Part shown: in pieces, positions 12,133 to 23,441 of the stretch
Layout: every line of letters begins with the position of its first letter
Position numbering within the stretch: position 1 is the stretch's first letter
From: Trochalopteron elliotii
Lineage: Eukaryota; Chordata; Aves; Passeriformes; Leiothrichidae
Assembly: GCA_024734555.1 (NCBI GenBank)
Contig: JANPWX010000010.1
Coordinates: 2,468,090-2,532,089, forward strand
Reading direction: 5' to 3'
DNA: 64,000 nucleotides
The notes under the pieces: generated by a model
The model's input: the letters and a program-made list of their open reading frames with translations, nothing else
Databases searched by the model: none
What the model was told of the DNA's origin: nothing
Made by a program: the position numbers and the translations under genes

Positions 12133-12680
12133 TCTTCCCAGAGGGCACCTTTCCCGGCTGCTTGCGGCACTGGTTGCAGAAACCCAGCTGCTGCTGCCCA
12201 GCCCCACTGTCTTCTGCTGCTGCCCCAAAATTTGTTGTAACACTTCAACTCAACATCAGGTGCCCAAGGGGACACCCCAGGGCTCCTGCCAGGGTTGTGA
12301 TGTTGCTGCTACATTTTGTCACCCAGGTGTGCTCATCTCTGCCATTCCAGCCACTGCTCTAAGGATCCTGCTACAGCCCATTTCACCATCTGGAAGGGCA
12401 ACGGGATTGGCTTCCTGACCTCAGTTTGTAAAGGAAGCCCCTTTTCTATCTCTCCTGCCAGCCCACCTGCCATTACCACATGGAGGGATGGCTGAGCTGG
12501 TGCCACAGCGCCCCCTGCAGACAGAGAGGAATCATTGCATCTGCTCTGCCTGGCCAGGAGCCATCAGCGCCCCTGCCGGCTGTGACAGTAACTACACTAA
12601 AGGGGAAAGGGCTCAACAGCCGAGAGAATGCTGTTACTGATTTTCTGTATTTGTTTGTTGTTGCTCCTGTTTGTTTGCTT
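12133..12680 (+). other. GC-rich sequence downstream of beta LTR
   Basis: Clearly GC-richer than the intron average, with many CTGCTGC motifs. A long open frame from 12480 continues into the adjacent TA repeat and has no domain. It may be retroviral leader or another repeat; I cannot assign it. Confidence 0.35.
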
Positions 12681-12683
12681 TGT

Positions 12684-12686
<3 letters not shown>

Positions 12687-12726
<40 letters not shown>
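12687..12726. repeat. (TA)20 microsatellite
   Basis: Forty bases of perfect alternating AT. Confidence 0.95.
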
Positions 12727-12729
<3 letters not shown>

Positions 12730-12989
12730 TAAAGAACTGCTATTCCTTTTCCCACATCTTTGCCTCGATGCACCGTAATTTCAAAGTTATAAGAGTTTGG
12801 AGGGAAGGGGTTGATATTCCAAGGGAGGTTCCCGCCTTCCTTGGCAGACAACTGTCTTTCAAACCAAGACACATCAACAAGTGGATAACTTCACTAACTG
12901 CCAGAGTAATAAAACATGACAAGTTAATAAATATTTTCAAAGACATTTTTGTTAAAACCAGAAACAGAAGACAGTTTTGATGCTGTTTT

Positions 12990-13270
12990 ACACCACAACA
13001 ACACAGATTTCAAGCTTCAGAAGGCTGAAATGACTCCTTTATTTTTGGGATGTGTCTCCCTTATATACTATTTTACACAGAACAATTTGATTGGTGACAA
13101 AAAGGCAAACCTCTTCAATCACATTGGTCAGACCAGAGGGATATCAAGAAAAAGTCCCTCCTAGGAAAAGGAATGAATAACACAGGTAAAGTTTACAAAA
13201 ACATGTCTCTTGTTTATGAAAAATTCCCTGGGAAAAGAATTTCAGAAAACCAAAACATCTCAGGCACAAA
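12990..13270 (-). mobile_element. LTR-like promoter and poly(A) region, antisense
   Basis: On the minus strand the order is two CCAAT boxes (GACCAATGTG, CACCAATCAA), a TATA box (TATATAAGG near 13060), then AATAAA near 13040. This is the usual U3-R layout of a bird ERV LTR. The ends were not resolved, and the left boundary may run to about 13620. Sense orientation relative to APP. Confidence 0.5.
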
Positions 13271-13639
13271 ACCAGGGCTACACAGTTTTTCACTACATAA
13301 CCAAACAGCAAAATGTATTTTTCATATAACCTAATCTACTTGTTTATGAATAAATGACTGCAAGTAATCACATTCTGATTGACAAAGGCTATATACATAA
13401 TGAGATTCCAACACATCTGGATCTTTACAACACTGTGAATGCAGTGCTTAACAGCATACATTACTAGGATAATGAGGCAGAGCCACTCCTGAACATGCAC
13501 TTCACACAGCACAGTTAATCTCCTGCAATTCTCCCTTTGCCACACCTTGCCATATCCTGTCTGCCATGCCCACATAATGATCCCCAAACACCCACATAAC
13601 TTCTCCTCTCTATCCAGGGTTCAGGATGTATTTCATCAA

Positions 13640-16040
13640 TAGAAAATGAAACGTCATCTATTCAGAAACACATAGTCACACATTTATCCAAGGTATGCAA
13701 AGAATCACATCTCTGGGACAAGGATGCTTGCTCCCACAACCAGCAAGGAACATGGGAGTGAATTACTTCATTTCACTGGCCACACTGAACAAATTCACCA
13801 GCTGCTTTTCTTCAGACAAGCAGTGAAGAGAGGAGAAAATGCAAACTAGAAATGCTTATTGCCCACACTGCCCCAACACTGGCAGAAATCCTGTCCTCCT
13901 GCCGTGGCCACTGGCAGAGCTCCCACCAACACTTACACAGCCAGGCTGGTGGCCATGGTATATTCCCAAAACCAGTTTCTGTAAAGCAAAGAAGAAATAA
14001 TTGGTTTCTTGGCACTGTCTGCTGTAACCTTGCAAGTTGTGCCACACAGCAAGTGGTGCAGGTGTGAGGGTGGCACACCTGAGACCGGGAGAAGGGAGTT
14101 CTCCAGATCTTCACTCTTCCACCAGCACATCTCACAACTCTTCATCTTTGCTGTGTACCCAAACACATTCATGGCTCATGTCAAGCACCACAGTCCTCAC
14201 TCAAACAATGTAATTCAATTAAGATTTAGATCCAATTAGGTAGTTTTTAGGGAATGTTTCTGTGATCAATGCAAAGACACATGGTTGACTCAAATAAAGG
14301 GCTTTCATTTTGCCTTGTTTAAACTACTGTTTTTATGCTTTAGTTGTATTCTCTTAAGAAAATATGAATCTGTATAATCTAGTAAATCTGATGGATGCTA
14401 CTGAAGTATGCTGCTACAAATAACAGCTGAAACTACCACCCTCCACAAGTCTGAAAGAGAAAAAAGAAACTCCTGGAGCAGACAAGAGCTGTAGTGAAAT
14501 GGGCTCTACAAGTCTGAAAGCCTTGGCTGCAGATTATGATACAAACAGACTCTGTAAAGATGCTCTAGCCTGAAAGCAACCAGATTTCTGTCACTCGCTG
14601 TTTCTCAACTGTGAAAAATAATGTCAAGATGGAAGAAATAACTGAGCTGACTCAAGATACTTTAAGTGATCCTCAGAGCAATGCAAAATTAAGACTCAAC
14701 CTTGCAATCAGCTGCCCACTGACAGATTTTCTGTTGGTATCTTAATTCTTACCAGATGGATTTAACAGTGGTCTAGGGCAAGGGTCTATCTGCACTAAAA
14801 TTACTGAGAAATGGGCACTGGCAATGCCTAACTTCTGGCAATGTCCCCTAACAGCTACCACACTAAGAACAGCTGAGGCACACACAGAGCTGACAGGCAA
14901 GATGCAACTTTCTAAAAAATTATCTTTAAATACTGAAGAAGTACTACAAGAAGAGAAAAAAAAAATTAAAAGCTCTCTCGACTCCTTAGTTCTGTAAAAA
15001 ACATGATTTAAGAAAAAGTATTCCAAGACAGATACAGTACACCACAAGCAGAGGGCTGCTTGATGCAGAAATTACAGATTATGGCCACTGTCACCATTTT
15101 TCCTCCAGAGGAAGTAATTATGTGGCCACCTACCCCCCAGTAGACTCTTGGGAACAACACTATCGAAGGTTTATTCTGGTCAGGGTCAAAAGATGAATAC
15201 TGGCATATGAAAAGGATAACAAACACAATGTGTCAGATACAATTATATAAGCCTCAATTACAACAAAATCAGAAAAAAAAATTGCATATGTGGGGATTTT
15301 AAAATAAAAATTATGGGCTAAGGGCTAATGGGAATGAAGTGCTTAAACATCTTTAAAATTTTTGCGTCCAAACCTTGCTACCTAAGATAGCAACCATCCA
15401 ACTTTTAATGATTTTTCTTTCAAAACTGCAATTCAGGGAAGGCACCTTAAAAGTCCAAGTCCAGCTCCTCACTCCTGCAGGGAACTGCATATAGTCCTGT
15501 CCATAAATTTGTGAACTTCCCTCCACATAATTAGGTTTCTCACTCATTTACCAAAAGACTGTTGGAGCTCCTTATGCTTGCAGATACTTCCTTATAATTT
15601 GCAGAATAAATTTATTCATCTCCAATTTATAATAATTTGCTCTTGTGATGTCATTGTCTTTTAGTTTAAATTAGGTTGTAGGACCTCCAGGGCACTGACC
15701 AAAGCTACATAAGGATAGAGAGTCCTGAGCCTAAGAGTTCCCTTTTCTTGATTCAGAGCTTTGCTGGTGGTGACAATACAATAAATTATTAGTTTTTACA
15801 GTTCCACTAGTTCTAGGTGAGACTGCAGCTCTGCCTCATCTCTAACAAGTTGCTTATCTGGCTTTACACGTATATTAATACTACAATGTTTCTATCCTCT
15901 CTATAAAAAACCTAAAGAAAACACAGCAACAAATGGCTAAAAGAGCATGCCCCTTTTAGCATTAAAGCTTGTCCTGGAATTGGCCAATTCAACTCACGCA
16001 AAAGTCTGGAAAAACACAAAAACCAGCAGGTTTCTTCCCA
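13640..16040. other. unique intronic sequence, no gene seen
   Basis: No exon or transposon recognised. Several overlapping short frames near 13850-14240 show no domain. Confidence 0.5.
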
Positions 16041-16229
16041 CAGTCAGAATCTGTAATTCCTAGAGTGTAGTAATGCAATCTGCACACCTCCAGCAGGTGA
16101 TTCCAAATAGGAAAAGAGTTTCAGTTTACCTCTGACATATTAGGAAGTTTATGTAGATTCTTCCATACCCTTCTGACAAGGATTGGCTCAGTGCCAAGAA
16201 AGAAACGCCTACTGGATCTTGTCACCGTT

Positions 16230-16482
16230 CTTCAAACCCTGTATCCCTCTCTATTGGCTGTTAGCCAGGTTAGCCCTCCTAAAACATTTAGTACTTAAGA
16301 AAGAGTACAAAAGAGAGTAAAGGCTTTTTGAGATGTCTTAGCAGGGTGTCCTGAGGTTTCTCAGGCACCTGTGCACGGCTTTATATACTTGTTTTCTGCA
16401 ATGTTTTGCTTACTTTATTATTTTTATTTTATTAAACCTTTTGATTTCCAAAACATCCTCGAGGAGCAGTTTCGCTAATTAT
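16230..16482 (+). mobile_element. LTR-like R/U5 segment
   Basis: An inverted CCAAT box (CTATTGGCTG), a TATA-like AGTACAAAAGAG and an ATTAAA signal near 16432 are followed by an end at TAATTATTACA. The composition resembles other LTR tails in the window. The left end was not located. Confidence 0.4.
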
Positions 16483-17537
16483 TACAGCCATTTTTCTGCA
16501 AGGCTGGACCCTCAGAGTGTGGAGTTAAACCCACACTAGAGGCAGGGTTTTGTCCTCACCAGAAGTCCTGAATTTGGGTTCTCCTTGAGGATCTTTGCTC
16601 AGAATAAACTAGTCCTGCAGAGCCTTAGTAGCATCAACAGTGATATACTGCAGGTTTAGAAACATTTATTTTATATCTACACAAACAAACATCAGATCTA
16701 GAAACTTTACCAAACAAAAAAATTTCCCTAATATTTAGCAGAGATTTTATATACCTGTTGTTTTAGCACTTTTGACCACACTGGTAGCATTTCTGTTAGT
16801 TACCCTTCAGTTCCAGCTTTGCTAAGGGCAGATTGTGCCCTGTGTTTTACCTACTCTACACAAATGAACAAAAATTCTAGAAACATTGTATGTTTTTTAA
16901 AATCTTTCATTATTTGTTTCATGGAATAACTGGTCTGAGTTGGTTTCCATGCCTTTTAGCTGTCCTGGCTTACTAGAAAAGGAAGTTCCAACTCTAGCAT
17001 TTATCACAATTGAAATGGCAGTGGTAAAGCAACATACTTAAATATAGAATACTATCAAGAAAATGTCTTGCCCAGAATGTTAATGAAAACAGCAAATTAA
17101 CAATTCCATTTTCTAATGCAGACAAAAGTAAAGGTTAAAAAAAAATGAGGGCCCAAATCTCCCTTTTAATTGATTCAAAGCATCAAGAACACAGGAGAGA
17201 ACAGCAAGCAACTGCTACAAAAATAAAGTTGCAGGATGAAATGCGGGAATTTATCGATTATCTTTTGTTTTGTTTCAACAAACACAGATTCCCATAGTCT
17301 TTCATGCTAGGAGTCCAAATACTAGATATTCAAAACTTAATGTGAAAAAAGAAGGGTTTAATTAGGGAAGAGCAGGAGTACTTTCTTTCTAGACAATGCA
17401 GTTTCAAAGGACTGAACAACTGGACAAAACTCCCTTCAGAAAAGGCAATACTGAGGTATAGAAGACATTTATCTTTTTCATGAAGAGACTGAAAAAAAAT
17501 AGAGCAGGAAAAAACAGACTAAAACTGAGTCACTCAC

Positions 17538-17667
17538 CCAGACATCTGTAGGGAACCACAATATGCGGGTGACCATTGCACTGTTTCCATCCCCTCTTGC
17601 ACCAGTTCTGTATTGTAACTGGCTGGTTGGCTTCAACAACATTGGTGATTTGCAATTCAGGGTACAC
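17538..17667 (-). CDS. APP: APP exon 3 (C-terminal part of growth-factor-like domain, heparin-binding loop)
   Basis: Second APP exon in the window, 27,376 bp downstream of exon 2. Seen: acceptor AATGCTAG, donor GTGAGT, 130 bp as in mammals, phase 0 at the start and one extra base at the end. It encodes 43 residues beginning [20 protein letters not shown] and ending PYRCL, equal to human 76-118. Cys98, Cys105 and Cys117 are kept, so the three disulfides of the domain (38-62, 73-117, 98-105) can all form. Odd: the basic heparin-binding loop at 96-110 reads [15 protein letters not shown]. Compared with human APP this is R102W, K106N and T107G, losing two positive charges; F111I and I113V follow. 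The frame is open and the splice sites are intact, so the exon looks functional. Exon 4, the start of the copper-binding domain, was not found below it. Confidence 0.96.
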
Positions 17668-17699
17668 CTAGCATTAAAAGTATAGAAAAAGACAAATGT

Positions 17700-20600
17700 T
17701 ATCACAAGTATGTACTCTGAGTCACTGAAACACGTTTGTAACAACACAATATTCATCTTCCCTCTCTTCTCCCTCTTCTGCCGAGTAAAATACTTATGTC
17801 ATGGTATGACTGTGTGTGCGTATCTGGAAAGCTGGTGTGTCTATTCGTCAGTAAAAACACGTGGCTGTCAATTCAGAAAAATTATGGTGGCAACAACTGA
17901 CTGTCAAAATTATAACTTGCCCAGTTATATTTGACTAAGGTAAATATCAACTAATCATGGTTAAATACCTTCTCCTCCATGTCTAGGCTACTGCAAAACT
18001 CCATATACAGGGCATATTCTCCATACAACTAAACTTATTAGCATGCCTTTATGTTCATCTCAACCATTATAACAAACTTCATAATTCTTGCCTGCTGCAG
18101 TTTGCCTAGTACTAAAAATCTGTTGAAACAGTTATTCATATTTAGGTTTACATTACCAATTTCTAAATTGAGATCAAAATTCTATCTCCTTTAATACTGC
18201 AATACACTTCTACACCCATGACCATCACACCAGCAAACTTGCTGATTAATTTACTGGCAAACCACAACTCTGGCTTTTTATCCCCCTCAGTACCTTTATC
18301 CCACCCCCCTTTTCCACGCTAACACAGTCTATAGCTCTCACTTTACATTTTTCCAGCTGGCAATCTAACAGTCCTAACATGAAACTCAGTACGAATTTTC
18401 CTTTGCCTTTCCTCAAGCAATCCTTACCAATTTCCAGCTGTGTGAGATATGAGGATTTAAGTGCCCTGAAAAGTACTGTCTACTCATATCTACTAATGGA
18501 AAAGTAAAACAGAAATAAGAACAAGTCTGAAGTAACTGGAGATAGTCCAAAAATACCCTTCAGAGAAGTAACATAATCTCAAAAAAAAAGAAAACTGGAT
18601 TAAGATGGAGTGAATTCTGAGAGTCCAAAACTGGTGCTTGGAAAAGTACTCTAAGAATCCTGACAGTCCCACCTCAAGCAAAAAAGGTTTGTCTCAATCA
18701 TGGATCTCCACTGACGTCATGGCATCTGAGAGGCAATGCCTCCTGGCACTCCCCCAGTTGAAGGTTTAAAATATAACCAAGGTAATAATGAAGCAAGCAG
18801 CTTGAGCTAGTCCTAAACTTTAAAACACATTAACAAACGACAGTACAGACTCTTCAGATTTGAGATCAGTAGTCTTTAAATGAATGTGGCCTGGTCCATA
18901 CACATGGAAACAACCAGAAAGCAATCAAAGCATAACTGGAAATAACTGGAAATAATTTCTTATTTTAATTAGGAGACATGAAGGGGCTATTACAATTTTA
19001 AAATTGAACTGTACTAACAGCTTAATGCACAAAACAAGAGCAGATACAATAACGCCACGAAAATTACTACAGAAAGAAACACTGCCTAAACAATGCACTT
19101 TAAGCTAAAGAGCTTGAATATCAACCCTGCCTTCTATTCCAAAATATAATTTATTAACCAGATACTTCCTTCTTTGTGCAAATACTTCATAGAATCCATC
19201 TGTCAGATCTTTGCCAGTTTCAACAGCACCCTCACCTCACTACAACTGATGGCTAAAGAAGTATAGAGGCTGAAGGTGCAGTGTGGGATGTTAACCCAGC
19301 ATACAGAGACCTCAAGAAAGCCCACAGGCAGAACTGAAAAGTGTGAAAGTTTCCTACACTCAGAAGACTGAAGCTTTGCTTTCTTTCTTTTGTCAGCAGG
19401 TGGCCAAGGCTGATGGTCATCATCCACATAACAATACAGATGACCATTTTCACGCTGCTTGCAAGAAGTGACTCCAGAGGAACTTGGTGCTCCTCCTGCT
19501 CCATCAGCGCTTCAAATACTGAATTCTGCTCTGAAACAGCAGGTTCAAGGAAAGCTCTTGTACATGCTCATGATCCCTGTAACAACACTGCCAAAATGGA
19601 TTAGCAGGAAATTTCACACTTCAACTGCGGTGTAAATATCACCCTGCAAGGCTCTATAGCTACCTCAAGAGCTATCATGCATGATGCGAGAGGAAGATTT
19701 GATTTTTTTTGGGTACTTACTTTAGCATTGTAATGCTGAACTCTTCCAGTTCATACTTCTGCAAATGTCACACCCATGTAATTACAACCCGTGGTTCAAT
19801 CATACTGGGTGCTGTCACAAGCCATGTGCTTCATATATCAGTGTCAACTGACATGTTCTCATCAGGGACATTTAACATTGCCCAGGATTAAGTGTCACTT
19901 GTCATCAGCAGAGGAAATAAATGGCTTAAATGAAGACAACTAGGGAAATTTTAAAATGGATAGACTGGAATGTTTAAAAAATGAAATTAAGACAAAAACA
20001 ACTCAAAACCATTTATTTACCCACATGAATGCGTACATGGATTTAAAGTGACAGAAAATCGGATTCTGATCTACAAGAAGGAAGATACACTTAGCTGCTT
20101 TCCTGAGATGAATTTCTAAAGAGTAAGCGCACATTATTACTGTAGGTCTATTACTGTAGGTCCTCGTTGAAAGAATAATATTAGTGGGAAAAATAAGTTC
20201 ATATATTACTTTTATTTTTACTGTTACCCAAACCCACCATTTTAACTGCTGGTTAGTAAAGTGGATCAAATGCTAAGTAGCTAGCAGTATTTGTTGAAAG
20301 TACACAAGGACAAAGAAATACAAAGAAGCCTCTTCTTCCATCACTACATCAATTACTAAACTCCTAATTTTCACTGACAGCTCACACAAAGCTGAGTCCA
20401 CCTTTTCAGAGAGAAAACAGGCTTTGAATTTCATTATCAATAGGTTAATGCTAGTGTATGTGCCAAGGAGAGATCCCTTCACCAGACTTATATAAGGTAT
20501 TTGCTCAGAATTGAAGTGGGACCTACTTAGTGGCACAGAAAAATGAGCCTCGTATTTATTTACAGTGTCCCTAATGAGCTACCACACTTCCTACAGTGTC

Positions 20601-21064
20601 AGTGCAAGCAGCGCTAGAAAGCCACAAGATAACCAAACTTTCAACATTATTGTAAGTTGCCGTAGAGAAGTTCCTTTAATGCATCTTGAAAGAAACAGTG
20701 GAGAAAACAGAGATCAATGTAATCTAGAAAATTTAACTGGCAATCAAGAGTTACATCTACATCTTCATTTACTTCCATTTTCATTACCAAGTCTCCTTAT
20801 ATACTGACTGCAGAAAAAAAATCTTAAAAGCCACTCACACTATTCAGAATTTAATATAATCTTGCTAAAACTCATATTTACCACTACCAGCTTTGATGCC
20901 ACATAGATAAAGGACTGAAATGTAGACGTCCTTAATAAAAGAAGGGGAGAAAATGGGATTAGAAAGCGTTTGGGTAGAGATGCCTGTCATAGGCAAGAGA
21001 GAGACAACTTGGGGAAAATATTTTTCATTCCCAATTAAAGGAATTTAAAAGGGGACATAGTGGG
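17700..21064. other. unique intronic sequence, no gene seen
   Basis: No coding exon or clear transposon. A 13-bp direct duplication (TATTACTGTAGGTC) lies near 20137-20162. Confidence 0.5.
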
Positions 21065-21079
21065 ACTAGCACTCATCTC

Positions 21080-21357
21080 TTTTCTCTGACCAGCAGGAAC
21101 AGCATGAAACTGAGTTAAGGAAGGTTTAGGTTGGGTATTGGGAAAAGATTCTTCACTCATATGGTAGCTGGGCACTGGAACAGGCTCCCCCGGGGAGTGC
21201 TCACAGCACCAAACCTCACAAGAGTTCAAGAAGTGTTTGGACAATGCTGTCAGGCATGTGGTGGCATTGTTGGGGCTGTTTTGTGCAGGGCCAAGAGTTG
21301 GACTTTGCTGACCCCTGTGGGTTCCTTCCAGCTCAGGATAATCTATGATTCTGTGAA
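21080..21357 (+). mobile_element. CR1 LINE 3' end (sense)
   Basis: It follows the CR1 3' terminus: GGTTTAGGTTGGGTATTGGGAAAA, then TTCTTCACT, TGGAACAGGCTCCC, GTTCCTTCCAGCTC and the typical ATTCTATG-like octamer tail (CTATGATTCTGTG). It is 5'-truncated, as most CR1 copies are. Confidence 0.85.
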
Positions 21358-21639
21358 ATGGCATTTGTCTACATAAGAAAGTGTTGATGATACCACTAGC
21401 TGGATATGCATTACCCAAGTGGAGATCACAAACTATTTTGAAACAAACCTGAGAAAACCAAACACGCTATGGCAGAGGACAACACTAAAGCAAAGAAGCA
21501 GCCTGGTCACCTCCACCATAGCTGCCTCTCCTGCTGGCGTAAGGAAGAGCAGCCAAGAGACCTCTCTGCATGGTTGGTGCAGGTGGGTGTATCCCCAAAC
21601 GTCTCCTCTAGCCACCTCTGAGGATTGCCTTGATCCCTA

Positions 21640-21811
21640 TAGAATGACAGACTTGTTAAGATTGGAAGGGAGCTCTAGGGGTCACCAGGTCCAACCTCCT
21701 TGCTCAAGGAGGCCCATCCAGAGCTGACTGCCCAGGACTATGTCCAGATGGCTTTTGAGTATCTCCAGGGGTGGAGACTCCAGAGCTTTTCTGCACAACC
21801 TCTGCCAGCAC
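21640..21811 (-). mobile_element. CR1 LINE 3' end (antisense)
   Basis: It opens with the reverse complement of the CR1 tail (ATAGAATGACAGACTTG, GGAAGGGAGC), then CAGGTCCAACCTCC, GGCCCATCCAGAGC and CTCCAGGGGTGGAGACTCC. It faces the CR1 at 21080-21357, tail to tail, about 280 bp away. Confidence 0.8.
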
Positions 21812-21938
21812 TCAAATATGAGCATTTTATGCAACAGAAATCTTTACGAGAGATACTTTTTGGATTTTTTTAAATGAATCTCTGATACATGATTATATAA
21901 ATAAGTTTCTCCATCCAGTCACACATGCTCAGCACATT

Positions 21939-23441
21939 TTGGTGGTTTCACGTTCGCAGAATTTTGTTCGCCAACTCGGAGATAGGATTTTGGGAGAAAA
22001 AGGCAAAACAGGCCCCAACCTAAAAGCAAAACAGGCAGATTTTATTAACATACACTAAGAGAAGAAAAATAAGAAAAGAAAAAAAACCCACAAATTAATT
22101 TCTAAACCAACCCTTTCTCCCGCCACAAACTCTTCATTTTCTACAGACAATGTAAAGAGGCAAAACTCAGAACTCCAGGTCAGTACCACTCATAAAATAG
22201 TCATTCGTTCAGTCTTTGAGAGAAAGAAGTCTCTCCTGCTGTTTGGTAACTTTCCACAAGAGAAACAGTCTGCTTGTGTCTTCCAACTCACACAAAAGGG
22301 GCCCGCCCAGGAGATTCTGCAATTGTGGAACCTCCAATATTCACGTAGCCTTTCTTGTGACTACACATATGGGTCTTAGACTTACAGATTGGGGTGGCAC
22401 CTTTTAAAAATGAGCAGTTTCAAAGTCAAAGGATTTTTTAACTCAGGGAACAGAGATGTCTTCTCACTTCTTTACTGGCAAAGGACTTCTCATCTCTCTC
22501 TGTTCAAACCTCTCATGGGATCACAGCTGCTAATTCAATATTCACTCAGTCCATCACAGATACCTTCACTCAAAGAACCCACAAATCATCTCCCCAATTC
22601 ATACTGTCCACGATTTAAAGGATTATTCTAGCATATTCATATTATGGTTTGTTACCATAACTCATAGGAGATTTTCAGCTTAGAACCAAGGCAATTTGTC
22701 ACCTCTTCTACCTAAGAGGTCATTCTTCCTTTACTGACTTTGAGATTTTCATGTTGTCCCTTTACATCTCTCCAATTTGGCCGTCTCTCATCTCTGAGAA
22801 GGGTTCAAGTTTAAAAAAAGTATCAATCTGTGTCAGGAAAGAGTTAAAGCTTGCCCAGGCCTGCGGTGGGCATATGATCTCTGCCGGGCAGCAGCCAGGA
22901 TTTTCAAAAGCCATGGGAATAGGGGAAGGAACTTAGGCTGGCAGACCTCAGAGCAGCCCGGCTGATGGAAGGCTCCTGCTCCCACCCCTCAGTCTCATTC
23001 AGGGTGCACCCAGGTTGGAGCAGCTGCAGGCTCCCCTCCCCATGCTGGGGAAAAGGGCCCAGGCCCACGGCCAGGCCTCAGGCCAGCTCCCTGCCCCCAG
23101 GGGGAGTGGCAGGGTGCTTTACAGTTGCTAAAAACCTATCCGGGCTTGGATAGGGCATATCCTCATCCCCTCTCGCAGCCCAGGAGTCACCGGGCCAGGC
23201 GGGCCTCCCGTGAAAGCCTGGATCCGGGCAGGCTGGGCCGTCCCGGCCCGCCCCCAAAGTAGAGAAGTAGGACTGCCTTACCTCCTGTGAGGGTGGAAGG
23301 AAGAGAGAGATCCCAGGCTTCCTTCTAGCTTTTTAAGGCTGTGTGACCCAGAGGTGTATACCTGTATGCAATTGGCTATTTTGGTTGTCAGTTCAAAGGA
23401 AATCACCAATTGCTCCTCACCATCTGTGCTAAACCAACACA
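21939..23441 (-). mobile_element. solo LTR, alpha family (copy 1)
   Basis: On the minus strand it starts TGTGTTGGTTTAG at 23441, has a CCAAT box (AGCCAATTG), a TATA-like CTTAAAAAGC and a GC-rich R/U5-like section (22830-23280). It then follows the same order of sequence as the alpha copies at 28408-30083 and 58440-60652, for example the match around 22650-22800. It ends near a TGGTGGTTTCA motif. About 1.5 kb. No target duplication found. Confidence 0.65.

Larger units (their letters stand above)
1..17537 (-). other. APP: APP intron 3, partial
   Basis: Everything below the exon 3 donor belongs to intron 3. I looked on the minus strand for exon 4 (encoding GEFVSDALLVPDKC and ETHLHWHTVAKE in human) and exon 5 and saw neither, so the intron is longer than 17.5 kb here. 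It holds an LTR cluster at 4.0-6.2 kb, an old CR1 at 7.0-8.0 kb, beta LTRs at 11.0-12.1 kb, a further LTR-like promoter near 13 kb, an LTR-like tail near 16.4 kb and simple repeats. Confidence 0.85.

Noticed and set aside
12480..12980. 166-codon plus-strand open frame
   Set aside because: A large part is isoleucine/tyrosine from the (TA)n tract. No domain.
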